This document shows positions 42,502 through 52,080 of a stretch of 64,000 nt of DNA, one piece after another. A program made the translations under genes and the position numbers. The stretch comes from Ruminococcaceae bacterium YAD3003. Lineage in GTDB: Bacteria; Bacillota; Clostridia; Saccharofermentanales; Saccharofermentanaceae. Below the pieces are notes generated by a model. The model searched no databases, was not told the origin of the DNA, and saw nothing but the letters and a program-made list of their open reading frames with translations. Within the stretch, counting starts at the first letter, position 1. Each line of letters begins with the position of its first letter. The stretch spans positions 124,001 through 188,000 of the forward strand of contig FNPA01000005.1 in NCBI GenBank assembly GCA_900107185.1, given 5' to 3'.

Positions 42502-44039
42502 TATTCATCAATATCTTTGCCGAGGCCCGTCTCACCTAACAGAGCATCGTTGTTCTGCCAGTCGTTTCTGACCTTAACATAAAGATCGAGAAAGACTTTG
42601 CAGTCGAGCATCTTCTCGATATTTCTTCTGGCGGCGGTACCAATTCGCTTGATCATCTGGCCGTCTCTGCCGATAATGATTCCCTTATGAGAGTCTCTGG
42701 AACAGATAATATCGGCCTTGATTACAGCGATAGAACGGTCGTCACCATCAGTTATCTCTCCATCGTCATTCTTCTCTTTGAACTCAGTGATAATAACAGC
42801 TGTACCATGAGGGATCTCCTGATCAGTGTAGTGGAGAACCTGTTCACGGATGAGTTCAGCAGCAATGACACGCTCTGTCTGGTCAGTCATATATTCACTG
42901 TCGTAGAGCCTCGGTCCTTCAGGCAGCATCTTGGTAATTACAGATAACAGGAGATCAACATTCTTACCTGTCTTCGCACTTATCGGAACTACATCTTCAA
43001 ATGAATAGAGTTCTGAATACTTCTTCGTAAGAGGCAGGAGCTTTGCCTGTCCGGCTTCATCATACTTATTGATAGCAAGAATTACTTTCTTATTGCTGTC
43101 CTTCAAAAGAGACATCAGTTTCTTCTCAACTGATCCGGGTTCAGGGAATCTGCCGTCCGCAATAAGTACTACGCAGTCAGCACCCAGCGCAGCCTTATAT
43201 GATCTGTCGACCATAAACTCACCCATCTTGGATGTAGGCTTATGGATACCAGGTGTATCAGTAAAGATGATCTGTGTATCTTCAGTATTGTAAATTGTTC
43301 TGATATTGGTTCTGGTAGTCTGAGGTTTATGAGATACGATAGCAATCTTCATTCCTGTTATGTAATTAAGTAGTGTTGATTTACCGACATTAGGACGGCC
43401 CAGCAATGCAACTGTTCCGCAATGCGCACAGGGAGTTCCTGCAGGAATCAACACATCATCAGAAGTGTTATCCCTGTGGTTATCCATTTCATAGATATCT
43501 TTTATCTCATCATCGAAAGCAAGATCCAATTCTTTCATCAGTCTCTTCTGTCGGTCGATCATAATCTTCTCATCTATAGGATCGATATGATCGTATCCGA
43601 GCAAATGCAAAGTAGAATGAGCAATCAGGAACATCGCTTCTCTCTCAAATGAATGGCCAAAACTCTCAGCCTGCGCCTCGCATGCAACAGGATTGATCAA
43701 GATATCTCCATAACACAGAACCTGATTACCATCTTCGTCAGTCTCAAAATCACCGCTGTCAGGAATCAGTTCGAACTCACCTTCGTTGAGTTCGAGCATC
43801 GGGAAAGAAAGACAATCTGTCTCCTTATCTATTTCACGCTGCTCACGGTTGATCTCCCGAATCTCATCAGGTGTCACATAAGTCAAGGTAGCATATGCAT
43901 CTTTAAGTGATCTCGCTACCTGCGGTGAACAGTAATCGTCACCGGAGATTACCTCACTTAACTTCGCTATATAACCTTCAAGAGATGTCAGTTTCTCTTC
44001 TGAAAAACCTTCTGCATTATTAACAATATTTATTTTCAT
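42501..44039 (-). CDS. era: YbeY endoribonuclease–Era GTPase fusion
   Basis: 512 aa. Residues 1-185 are YbeY: zinc ligands H141, H145 and H151 in HSTLHLLGYDHI. A linker with CAHCG at 204-208 leads to Era: G1 GRPNVGKS at 214-221, G3 DTPG 261-264, G4 NKYD 324-327, and the KH domain (GIIIGRDGQMIKRIGTAARR) near 450. Both domains mature 16S rRNA and assemble the 30S subunit. In most bacteria they are separate genes, with diacylglycerol kinase or cytidine deaminase genes between. The start overlaps the 7TM-HD gene by 4 nt. Confidence 0.94.
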   Translation of the reverse strand: MKINIVNNAEGFSEEKLTSLEGYIAKLSEVISGDDYCSPQVARSLKDAYATLTYVTPDEIREINREQREIDKETDCLSFPMLELNEGEFELIPDSGDFETDEDGNQVLCYGDILINPVACEAQAESFGHSFEREAMFLIAHSTLHLLGYDHIDPIDEKIMIDRQKRLMKELDLAFDDEIKDIYEMDNHRDNTSDDVLIPAGTPCAHCGTVALLGRPNVGKSTLLNYITGMKIAIVSHKPQTTRTNIRTIYNTEDTQIIFTDTPGIHKPTSKMGEFMVDRSYKAALGADCVVLIADGRFPEPGSVEKKLMSLLKDSNKKVILAINKYDEAGQAKLLPLTKKYSELYSFEDVVPISAKTGKNVDLLLSVITKMLPEGPRLYDSEYMTDQTERVIAAELIREQVLHYTDQEIPHGTAVIITEFKEKNDDGEITDGDDRSIAVIKADIICSRDSHKGIIIGRDGQMIKRIGTAARRNIEKMLDCKVFLDLYVKVRNDWQNNDALLGETGLGKDIDE

Positions 44040-46108
44040 TCAGGGTACTTGATCCTTTCGTGGAAGACACCGGCATATACCTGCTTGAACGCAACGACAA
44101 TCTGTTCGAGATCGTCAAAAGACAAACCGGAATTGCTTAACTGGTCCTGATCGATCTTATCTTTGATAAGTGCACGGATAAGCTGCTCTGCACTCGAAAC
44201 GTCAGTAGTCTTCATTGATCTAACTGCAGCTTCACATGTATCAGCGAGCATAACAATAGCAGATTCTCTGGAAGACGGTATATGTCCTCTGTACTTAAAA
44301 TTATTAATATCCGGCGGTTCCAATCCTCTCGCCTTAGCATCTTCTACAGCCTTACGGTAGAAATACGAAGGATATGTAGTACCGTGATGCTCATCAATGA
44401 TCTTAATAATCACATTAGGAAGTCTCTCCTTCTTTGCGAGCTTAACACCGTCTTCAGGATGCTTTGTAATTATCGCAACACTCTCCATAACAGTAAGCTT
44501 GTCATGAGGATTAATTCCGTCATGCTGGTTCTCTGTAAAATACTCAGGGTTCTCGAGCTTACCGATATCGTGGTAATAAGCAGCAACTTTACAAAGCAAT
44601 GCATCAGCTCCGATAGCTTCAGCTGCAGAGTCTGCAAGATTTGCAACCATCATAGAGTGTGAATGTGTACCTGTAGCCTCGAGGAACAATCTCTTGAGAA
44701 GATGCTGGCCGGGCTGGCTCAAACTGATGAGCTTAACCGGTGATGCAGCATTACTGATGAGCTCGTAGATAGGTGACAAACCGATAGCAGCTACCAGTGA
44801 GGCGATGCAGCTTATGAATGTATAGATAACTGAATTCAGGAATGATGTTCTCGCATTACCGATAAGGAAGTTATAGGAAATGCTGGCACCGATAGTTGCG
44901 AGCGTCGGGAAAAAGATGAGCGCTGCGTTGTTAATGATCCTGTCTGTCCTGCCCGCAAAAATCGAACAAAGAACGATACCTACAAGGCTGATAAAGAACA
45001 TTTCAGGATCAAAACTGTACATCGGCCATACGAACAACAGGTTCAAAACAGACAAGATGATACCGTCCTGTGTTCCAAGATACATAGCGCATACAGCCGC
45101 AAAGAATATAACGATACAAAGAAGTGATGATATCGTTGAAAGATATACGGATGCTCCGATAGTGATAAGGAATGTAACGAGGAGCATGTAGAAGATCGGC
45201 ATGCTGATCTTCAGTTTCTTTCGCTCGATATTAAGATAAACCAGAGCGCAAGCTGCAACGATCAAGACATAAAAAGCAGCTCTGATAAGAATGACCAGGT
45301 TAAATGAGGAATCTCTGATGAGCTCCAATTCAACAAGGTTACTGTAGATATGCTCATCGATAATGGATCCTGCCTCAACGAGTCTGGAACCCTTATCTAT
45401 CATGACAGGATCATTTAATACCGCAATATAAGCATTGTTTGCAGAATCAGCAGTTGCCTTCTCATCGAAAACCGTATTGGGTTCGAGAGTTGCAGAAAGG
45501 ACAACGGACATTGCATCAGCATATTTTGAATAAGAAGGATTTGCCTCGCGGAATGAATTAATCTGTTCCTCAATCTTAGTGCTGAGAACTGCTTCATTAA
45601 CATCACCCAGCATAATGAGTTCAGCCAAACCGGTTGTCTTCTCTCTAATGTAGGTAAATGTAGAACCGGACATTTCAAAAAATACAGCGATTTTTTCAGG
45701 TTCAACCTTAACATTAAGTGTCTGATCAACGTTTGCAGCTAACTGGTTGGCAGCTTCTGCAGCTGCTACAGGTGATGAAGTGAGTCTGGACTGAGTAACG
45801 ACCTGTCTTTGCTGTTCTGTGAGGTCAAAGAAATCATCAACTCTGTCGATGCATTCTTCAGACTGCTTATCAGATCTTACGAAAATATCATCAACAGTAT
45901 TTCTCGCAACAATAGCACGTCTCTCAGTCTCATAAGAGTCAGCAAAAGTTCTGGGAGCATATATATCCTGGTTAGCTATGGAACCAACCTCATAGTCATA
46001 ACTGGTCGGAAGAGATCCGGTAAAAACCAGGAATACAATAGTAAGTGCCGCAAGCACTAGCGATATGATCTGATGGAATTGCGGTTTTACAGATTTGTTA
46101 TTACTCAT
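44036..46108 (-). CDS. pgpH: 7TM-HD family phosphohydrolase (PgpH-like, c-di-AMP phosphodiesterase)
   Basis: 690 aa. TM1 about 14-32, extracellular 7TMR-HDED domain to about 270, seven membrane helices about 275-460, then a cytoplasmic HD domain with YYHDIGKLENPEYF and HHGT. PgpH homologues degrade c-di-AMP. Overlaps phoH and the YbeY-Era gene by 4 nt each; the order phoH-pgpH-ybeY-era-recO is conserved in Firmicutes. Confidence 0.92.
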   Translation of the reverse strand: MSNNKSVKPQFHQIISLVLAALTIVFLVFTGSLPTSYDYEVGSIANQDIYAPRTFADSYETERRAIVARNTVDDIFVRSDKQSEECIDRVDDFFDLTEQQRQVVTQSRLTSSPVAAAEAANQLAANVDQTLNVKVEPEKIAVFFEMSGSTFTYIREKTTGLAELIMLGDVNEAVLSTKIEEQINSFREANPSYSKYADAMSVVLSATLEPNTVFDEKATADSANNAYIAVLNDPVMIDKGSRLVEAGSIIDEHIYSNLVELELIRDSSFNLVILIRAAFYVLIVAACALVYLNIERKKLKISMPIFYMLLVTFLITIGASVYLSTISSLLCIVIFFAAVCAMYLGTQDGIILSVLNLLFVWPMYSFDPEMFFISLVGIVLCSIFAGRTDRIINNAALIFFPTLATIGASISYNFLIGNARTSFLNSVIYTFISCIASLVAAIGLSPIYELISNAASPVKLISLSQPGQHLLKRLFLEATGTHSHSMMVANLADSAAEAIGADALLCKVAAYYHDIGKLENPEYFTENQHDGINPHDKLTVMESVAIITKHPEDGVKLAKKERLPNVIIKIIDEHHGTTYPSYFYRKAVEDAKARGLEPPDINNFKYRGHIPSSRESAIVMLADTCEAAVRSMKTTDVSSAEQLIRALIKDKIDQDQLSNSGLSFDDLEQIVVAFKQVYAGVFHERIKYPE

Positions 46109-47049
46109 AAATCACCTTTGCTGTTCTTAGCATTCTCATAAGCTTTAACTATCCTTGCAACAAGGCTGTTTCTTACAATATCCGTATCATTTAATCTGAC
46201 GATCTTAATGCCCTCAACGTCCTGCAAAACAGTTATGGCATCCTTAAGTCCGCTCTCAATTCCTCTGGGCAGATCGATCTGTGTAAAATCGCCGCAGACA
46301 CATGCCCTGCAGTTAACACCCAATCTGGTAAGGAACATCTTCATCTGTTCAGGAGTCGTATTCTGCGCTTCATCCAAGAGGACAAAACAATCATCAAGAT
46401 TTCTGCCGCGCATAAATGCCAACGGAGAAACTTCAATTACACCCTTATCGTAATAGCGCTCGAACATTTCCTGTCCTAACAGAGCAGACAGAGCATCATA
46501 GATAGGACGCATGTACGGATTTACTTTTTCTTCAATATCTCCGGGCAGGAAGCCTAAACGTTCACCTGCTTCAATTGCAGGTCTGGTCAGAATGATTCTG
46601 GAGACTTCCCTCGCCTTCAGCGCCTTCACAGCCATAGCAACACCAAGAAATGTCTTACCCGTACCGGCAGGGCCGCTGCAAATAACCAGTTCAGATTGCT
46701 TAAGAGAATCAACATACATTCTCTGGCCAAGTGTTCTGGCCTTGATAGCGCGGCCGGAAGGAGTCATATAGAAAACTTCGTCTGATGTCTTAAGGAATTC
46801 TTCGAGTCTGCCGTCTTTGGAAAGATTCATTATGTAGAGAATATCAGTTTCATCTATTTCAGTATCGGAAGACAACTTATCGAGAGCAATGAAAGCATCT
46901 TTGGCGCATATTACATTACGGGCATCACCTGAAAAGACAAAACCCTTTCCGTCATGCTCAATACCGACTTCAAAAAAGCCGGCGACTCTTGCAGCATAAA
47001 CGCCTGCTGTATTAGCTGAATTAATGAGTTGTTCTATTCTGTCTTCCAA
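46105..47049 (-). CDS. phoH: PhoH-like ATPase
   Basis: 314 aa. P-loop CSGPAGTGKTFLG and Walker B VLLDEAQNTTPEQMK. PhoH/YbeZ works with YbeY in RNA maturation. The start is TTG at 47049, preceded by AGGAG. Its stop overlaps the next gene start by 4 nt. The rluD gene ends 45 nt upstream. Confidence 0.94.
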   Translation of the reverse strand: MEDRIEQLINSANTAGVYAARVAGFFEVGIEHDGKGFVFSGDARNVICAKDAFIALDKLSSDTEIDETDILYIMNLSKDGRLEEFLKTSDEVFYMTPSGRAIKARTLGQRMYVDSLKQSELVICSGPAGTGKTFLGVAMAVKALKAREVSRIILTRPAIEAGERLGFLPGDIEEKVNPYMRPIYDALSALLGQEMFERYYDKGVIEVSPLAFMRGRNLDDCFVLLDEAQNTTPEQMKMFLTRLGVNCRACVCGDFTQIDLPRGIESGLKDAITVLQDVEGIKIVRLNDTDIVRNSLVARIVKAYENAKNSKGDL

Positions 47050-47094
47050 ATATTCTCTCCTATAACCGAATTATTATTCTAAATAAAAATATCG

Positions 47095-48015
47095 TCAACC
47101 ATTACCCTTAAGACTATTAAGTAGAGCGCTGTAGTAATCAGGAAGATCAACTTTGAAATGCATAGTCTCTCCTGTTCTGGGATGAACAAAAGTAATTGCC
47201 TGGCTATGCAAAGCCTGTCCTGCCAAACCATAGTTCTTACGTCTTGATGCATAAACAGGATCACCAACAACAGGATGACCGATATATGCCATATGTACTC
47301 TGATCTGATGTGTTCTGCCCGTCTCGAGAACTAACTTAAGATCAGTCAGTTCACCTAATCTGTCTACCACCTCGAAATGAGTAACAGCAGACTTCCCATC
47401 CTTAACAACAGCCATCTTACGTCTGTCATTAGCAGAGCGTCCGATAGGTGCATCTACCATTCCCCTGTCTTCTTTAACATATCCGTATACCAACGCTCTG
47501 TACTCACGGACAATCTCATGTCTCGAGAGCATATCAGCCAGTTTCAGATGCGTAAAATTATTCTTGCAGGCGAGCATAAGACCTGATGTATCCTTATCGA
47601 TTCTGTGAACGATACCGGGTCTTAAAACGCCATTGATATCGGATAACTCATCTTTGCAATGAGCAAGAAGCGCATTAACGAGAGTTCCGTCACTGTGACC
47701 TGCAGCCGGATGAACTACCATTCCCTGAGGCTTATTAATTACGAGGAGATCCGAATCTTCATAAACGATATCAAGAGGAATATCCTGTGCAACAAAAGAT
47801 TCATCTTCAACAGGTGCAGGAATATCGGCTTCAACGACATCACCGTTTGAGAGCTTTGTTCCTGCCTTGGTAATCACATTACCGTTAACAGTAATCTTAC
47901 CGTCATCGATGAGTCTTTTATAAAACGACCTGGAATAAGTCGTATCAAACGATTCTGTAACAAAGCTGTCGAGCCTTACGCCGTCCTGATCACATACTTT
48001 AGAATCAATCGGCAT
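47095..48015 (-). CDS. rluD: RluD-like 23S rRNA pseudouridine synthase
   Basis: 306 aa. N-terminal S4 domain (RLDSFVTESFD; KTVNGNVITKAGTKLSNGD) then HRIDKDTSGLMLACKN (catalytic Asp) and ETGRTHQIRVHMAYIGHPVVGDPVY. Matches the RluD type that modifies helix 69 of 23S rRNA. Overlaps the end of lspA by 11 nt, the standard lspA-rluD order. Confidence 0.93.
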   Translation of the reverse strand: MPIDSKVCDQDGVRLDSFVTESFDTTYSRSFYKRLIDDGKITVNGNVITKAGTKLSNGDVVEADIPAPVEDESFVAQDIPLDIVYEDSDLLVINKPQGMVVHPAAGHSDGTLVNALLAHCKDELSDINGVLRPGIVHRIDKDTSGLMLACKNNFTHLKLADMLSRHEIVREYRALVYGYVKEDRGMVDAPIGRSANDRRKMAVVKDGKSAVTHFEVVDRLGELTDLKLVLETGRTHQIRVHMAYIGHPVVGDPVYASRRKNYGLAGQALHSQAITFVHPRTGETMHFKVDLPDYYSALLNSLKGNG

Positions 48016-48565
48016 CTTTTACCTTCTTCTTGAAAAGGAGATTCCAGAATTCTTCAAAAGACTTAGAAGCAAATATGATTATGCAAATGAGAAGGATCGT
48101 TCCCACAACTGCGCAAATATCTGCAAAATTGAAAATCGGGAAAGTATATGAACCGAAATCAAATCTTAAATAGTCAACAACATATCTGAGCAGGAATCTG
48201 TCTACAAAGTTGCCGAACGCACCTGAAGACAAAAGGCAGAAAGCCAATGAAATGAGCTTCATTCCCTTTCGAGATGCGATGATCATGAAAACAAAGATAA
48301 CTACGCCAAGCAAAAGAGAAATGCCGGACAGAAAATAAATACCCCATGCCTTATCTGCCAAGAGTGAGAACGCGCTGCCTGTATTACGGCAATGGTAAAG
48401 TGAGAAGAAACCCTTGATAATATCTATCTGTTCATAGAGTCCGATATTCTCAACAACAACCTTCTTAATAAACTGATCAATCGTAATAAGCAGGATCGAA
48501 AGGAAAATATAAAAAACCAATACATCCAATCCTGATGAAACTTTCTTTTTTACAACGTCACTCAT
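48005..48565 (-). CDS. lspA: Signal peptidase II (prolipoprotein)
   Basis: 186 aa, four membrane helices. It cleaves the signal peptide of lipoproteins, of which there are four in this window. NTGSAF at 61-66, catalytic D122 (FGNFVDRF) and D149 (FNFADI). The start ATG at 48565 overlaps the ymdB stop by 8 nt; a longer in-frame stretch has no site. Confidence 0.95.
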   Translation of the reverse strand: MSDVVKKKVSSGLDVLVFYIFLSILLITIDQFIKKVVVENIGLYEQIDIIKGFFSLYHCRNTGSAFSLLADKAWGIYFLSGISLLLGVVIFVFMIIASRKGMKLISLAFCLLSSGAFGNFVDRFLLRYVVDYLRFDFGSYTFPIFNFADICAVVGTILLICIIIFASKSFEEFWNLLFKKKVKDAD

Positions 48566-49340
48566 ATTCACAAAACCGTTTAATTTCAATACACCTTCCG
48601 TTTTTATTGGTCTCAAAGATAATACCACATACAAAACCGGGACCGTCTGCCGGTTCGTATTTAGCAGGAAGCTTGTACGCCAGCCTCTTTATAGATGTAT
48701 CAACATCCATTCCAAGTACTGATTCCTTAGCTCCCGTCATGCCGCAGTCAGTAATGTATCCGGTACCATTAGGCAGGATATCATCGTCAGCTGTCTGAAC
48801 ATGTGTATGAGTACCTGCAACAACAGATACTTTGCCGTCAAGATAATAACCCATTGCACACTTCTCAGATGTGGCATCACAGTGGAAATCCAAAACAATG
48901 GTATTACAGCCTTCAACCCTCTTAAGCCTGTCTACGATCTTATCTGCACATGAGAAAGGATTATCCGGAAGAACATTGGCATAAACCTGGCCTAAGAGGT
49001 TAAATACGCCTATCTTCTCCCCATTCTTCTCGAAAGTACAAAAATCATTACCGGGCCAGGATGGGCTGAAATTGGCAGGCCGGGCCACATTATCAAGCTT
49101 TGATATCTGGCTGATGAATTCTCTGTTGGAAAAAGTATGATTACCCATAGTAAAAAGATCGGCACCGGATGATTCCAACTCTCTGATTATGTTAGTTGAA
49201 GCTCCCAAACCGTGAACGCTGTTCTCAGCATTCACTATGCAGCAATCTATCCTGTTATTCTTTAAGAACCCTGGCATTACAGTGCGAAAAGCACGACGTC
49301 CCGCAAATCCGACAACATCGCCAACGAAGCAGACTCTCAA
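48558..49340 (-). CDS. YmdB-family metallophosphoesterase
   Basis: 260 aa. Starts MRVCFVGDVV with metal ligand D8, followed by NAENS, GNHTF and AGTHTHVQTAD, the YmdB calcineurin-like ligands (2',3'-cyclic nucleotide phosphodiesterase). Start is TTG at 49340 with AGGAGG 8 nt before. In Bacillus ymdB lies downstream of rny, as here. A terminator separates it from rny and a TATAAT box lies just after that terminator. Confidence 0.93.
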   Translation of the reverse strand: MRVCFVGDVVGFAGRRAFRTVMPGFLKNNRIDCCIVNAENSVHGLGASTNIIRELESSGADLFTMGNHTFSNREFISQISKLDNVARPANFSPSWPGNDFCTFEKNGEKIGVFNLLGQVYANVLPDNPFSCADKIVDRLKRVEGCNTIVLDFHCDATSEKCAMGYYLDGKVSVVAGTHTHVQTADDDILPNGTGYITDCGMTGAKESVLGMDVDTSIKRLAYKLPAKYEPADGPGFVCGIIFETNKNGRCIEIKRFCEYE

Positions 49341-49381
49341 AGCAATAACCTCCTAAAATAAATAATTAAGAAAATTATAAC

Positions 49382-49437
49382 AAAAAAAGGACCTCAGGTC
49401 AGTATCTTCTGATACTGACCCAAGGTCCTGATTTTTT
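49382..49437 (-). terminator. Terminator after rny
   Basis: A long imperfect hairpin with arms AGGACCT...GGTCAGTATC and GATACTGACC...AGGTCCT, followed by TTTTTTTG on the minus strand. It lies 55 nt beyond the rny stop. Confidence 0.9.
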
Positions 49438-49492
49438 GTTTGGAACGATGATACTAACGAGTTAAATAAATATATATGAAAACGTAAAATAA

Positions 49493-51064
49493 TTATTTAG
49501 CAACGTCAGTTGCCCTCGTCTCTCTGATGACATTTACTTTGATCTGTCCGGGATAATCGAGTTCATCCTCAATCTTCTTGCAGATATCACGAGCCTTGAG
49601 CGTCATCTCATCATCTGAAACCTTATCAGGTGAAACGATAACACGAATCTCTCTGCCTGCCTGAATGGCGAAGCTCTTTTCAACACCCTCAAAGCTTGTT
49701 GCGATCTCTTCAAGCTTCTCAATTCTCTTGATGTATGTCTCGAGATTCTCTCTTCTTGCGCCTGGTCTGGCTGCAGAAATAGCATCTGCTGCTGCAACCA
49801 ATACAGCCTCTGCGGTCTGAGGTTCAACATCTCCGTGATGCGCCTCGATGCAGTTGATGACCGCAGGACTCTCATGAAATTTCTTGGCAATGTCGACACC
49901 GAGCTGGATATGTGTTCCTTCCTGCTCGAAATCCACAGCCTTACCAATATCATGTAAGAGGCCTCCGCGTCTTGCAAGATTACTGTCAAGTCCGAGTTCG
50001 TCCGCCATCATTGCTGCGATCCATGATACTTCAATAGAATGCTGCAGTACGTTCTGTCCGTACGATGTGCGGTAATGCAGACGGCCTAAAAGCTTAATTA
50101 CTTCAGGATGCAGGTTCATAACACCCGTATCAAATGCTGCCTTCTCACCCTCGGCTTTAATAGTATTATTGAGTTCCTTCTTTGCCTTACCGACCATTTC
50201 TTCAATTCTGGCCGGATGGATTCTACCATCTGCTACAAGTCTTTCAATCGTTAATCTTGCGATCTCTCTTCTGATAGGATCGAACGATGAAAGAACGATT
50301 GCTTCAGGTGTATCGTCGATGATCAGATCGACGCCCGTTATTGTCTCGATTGCTCTGATGTTACGTCCCTCACGACCGATGATTCTACCCTTCATCTCAT
50401 CGTTAGGAAGACTTACGACAGATACTGTTACTTCAGAGACGTAGTCGGATGCATAACGCTGAATAGCATTAACGATAATATCTTTTGCAACCTTATCGGC
50501 ATCCTGCTTGGTCTTTTCTTCCATTTGCTTGAGCATCAAAGCCATATCATGTGTATATTCACGCTTTGCTTCATCAAGTACTAAGCTTCGGGCATCTGCA
50601 ATTGTAAGACCGGAAACTCTCTCGAGTTCACTCTTCTTACGCTGCTCGTAATCCTTGGCTCTGGCTTCGAGTTCGGCAACATTCTGCTGACGCTTCTCGA
50701 TTTCCTCCTGCTTGCGTTCACAATTAGCTTCAATACGATTGATATTCTCTTCTTTCTGCTCGAGCCTATTGCGTTCCTTTGCAAGCTCCTGTTTCTTTTC
50801 TCTTGCCTCACGCTCCAACTCGGAACGGACACGGGAAACTTCTTCTTTTGCCTGCAAAAGCAAATCACGTTTGTTGTTCTCAGCTTCTTTCTGTGCATTT
50901 GCAAGAAGCACATTACTCTCCTCTTTAGATTTAGCAATGTCCTCCTCAAGTCTCTTTTGCTCGCCGGAAATACCGGATTTGAAATAGACTGTTGCGATTA
51001 TAATACCCAGAATAAGACCAACAACGCCCGCGATTATTGCATAATAAAACGGTAACTGTGGCAC
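49493..51064 (-). CDS. rny: Ribonuclease Y
   Basis: 523 aa. Membrane helix about 7-28, a long coiled coil to about 195 with Glu/Lys/Arg heptads, a KH domain ([15 protein letters not shown]), and an HD domain ([20 protein letters not shown]). This endonuclease starts mRNA decay on the membrane. The start is taken as GTG at 51064, with GGAGGTG ending 9 nt before it; an upstream TTG overlaps the ribosome site. Confidence 0.95.
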   Translation of the reverse strand: MPQLPFYYAIIAGVVGLILGIIIATVYFKSGISGEQKRLEEDIAKSKEESNVLLANAQKEAENNKRDLLLQAKEEVSRVRSELEREAREKKQELAKERNRLEQKEENINRIEANCERKQEEIEKRQQNVAELEARAKDYEQRKKSELERVSGLTIADARSLVLDEAKREYTHDMALMLKQMEEKTKQDADKVAKDIIVNAIQRYASDYVSEVTVSVVSLPNDEMKGRIIGREGRNIRAIETITGVDLIIDDTPEAIVLSSFDPIRREIARLTIERLVADGRIHPARIEEMVGKAKKELNNTIKAEGEKAAFDTGVMNLHPEVIKLLGRLHYRTSYGQNVLQHSIEVSWIAAMMADELGLDSNLARRGGLLHDIGKAVDFEQEGTHIQLGVDIAKKFHESPAVINCIEAHHGDVEPQTAEAVLVAAADAISAARPGARRENLETYIKRIEKLEEIATSFEGVEKSFAIQAGREIRVIVSPDKVSDDEMTLKARDICKKIEDELDYPGQIKVNVIRETRATDVAK

Positions 51065-51168
51065 GTTGGTACTCACCTCCAAAAATATTTAGTTGTCAAA
51101 GAACGTATAAAATGGCTCTGACAAGCCATTGAATATTGTAGAAATAAAACCCCTTTCTGTCAATAATT

Positions 51169-51183
51169 TGTTAGAATGTAACA
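51169..51183 (+). promoter_or_regulatory. Extended -10, leaderless-type promoter
   Basis: TG-T-TAGAAT (51169-51177), then 6 nt to the ATG at 51184. No -35 match and no Shine-Dalgarno site. Confidence 0.5.
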
Positions 51184-52080
51184 ATGAAAATAGATTATTT
51201 TGTTCAAAATGAATATAACGGGTGTGAGATCCAGCAAATTATGAGGCGCGAGTTCAAGATGAGCACCACCTGGGTCAAGCGTGTAAAACTCTATGGTACG
51301 GTTGAACTTAACGGAGTTCATGCCAGAGTAAAAGACAGGGTAAATACCGGTGACAGACTATATTTTGAATATGAAGAGAACTCTGCTGCGCTCACTCCCC
51401 CGCCTAATGTTGCAATTGTATATGAGGATGAACATTATGCCGTCGTAAACAAGCCTGCAGGCATGGTAACCCACCCCTCACACGGCCATCTTGATGATTC
51501 TCTTCTTACAAGTCTTTCAAACAACACCCTGCATCCAGTCATGCGTCTGGATAGAGAAACATCCGGTCTTCTAATAGTCGCCAAGGACGGTTATTCGCAT
51601 AATATGCTCGCTACGACCGACATCAAAAAGCGTTATAAGGCATTAGTCTATGGCAGGTTCGAACCCGTCGACGGAACAATGGACTTCCCTATCGCCAGGC
51701 GCCCTGATTCGGTCATGATCAGAGACTGTGTACCGGACGGTAAGCCGTCAATCACTCACTACAAAACCATCGCTTATTATGAAAAGGCTGATATATCACT
51801 TGTAGAATACGAGCTCGAAACCGGCAGATGTCACCAGATAAGGACTCATTCGTGCCATGTCGGTCATCCGCTTCTGGGTGATGGTCTCTATGGACCTCTA
51901 TCAGATGACAATCCTAATGATTCACTCAAAGACCTAGCCGGTATTTACGATAAGAAAATAGGAAGAGTTGCTCTTCATGCATACAGGATCGAATACAAGG
52001 ACCCTTTCGATGAGGAAATCAAAGTTTTTGAAGCTGAAATACCTTCAGACATGCAGAAAGTAATAGAAGAAATTAACTAA
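51184..52080 (+). CDS. RluA family pseudouridine synthase
   Basis: 298 aa. S4-like N-terminal region (about 1-65), then KPAGMVTHPSHG, RLDRETSGLLIVAKDG (catalytic Asp) and ETGRCHQIRTHSCHVGHPLLGDGLYG. Target unknown. This is the third RluA-type gene of the window. It has no ribosome site and is probably translated from a leaderless message. Its last 8 nt overlap the end of recN, convergent. Confidence 0.9.
   Translation: MKIDYFVQNEYNGCEIQQIMRREFKMSTTWVKRVKLYGTVELNGVHARVKDRVNTGDRLYFEYEENSAALTPPPNVAIVYEDEHYAVVNKPAGMVTHPSHGHLDDSLLTSLSNNTLHPVMRLDRETSGLLIVAKDGYSHNMLATTDIKKRYKALVYGRFEPVDGTMDFPIARRPDSVMIRDCVPDGKPSITHYKTIAYYEKADISLVEYELETGRCHQIRTHSCHVGHPLLGDGLYGPLSDDNPNDSLKDLAGIYDKKIGRVALHAYRIEYKDPFDEEIKVFEAEIPSDMQKVIEEIN

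Noticed and set aside
50712-50987. Ser-rich plus-strand frame opposite rny
   Set aside because: Typical antisense of a Glu/Lys/Arg coiled coil, not a gene.
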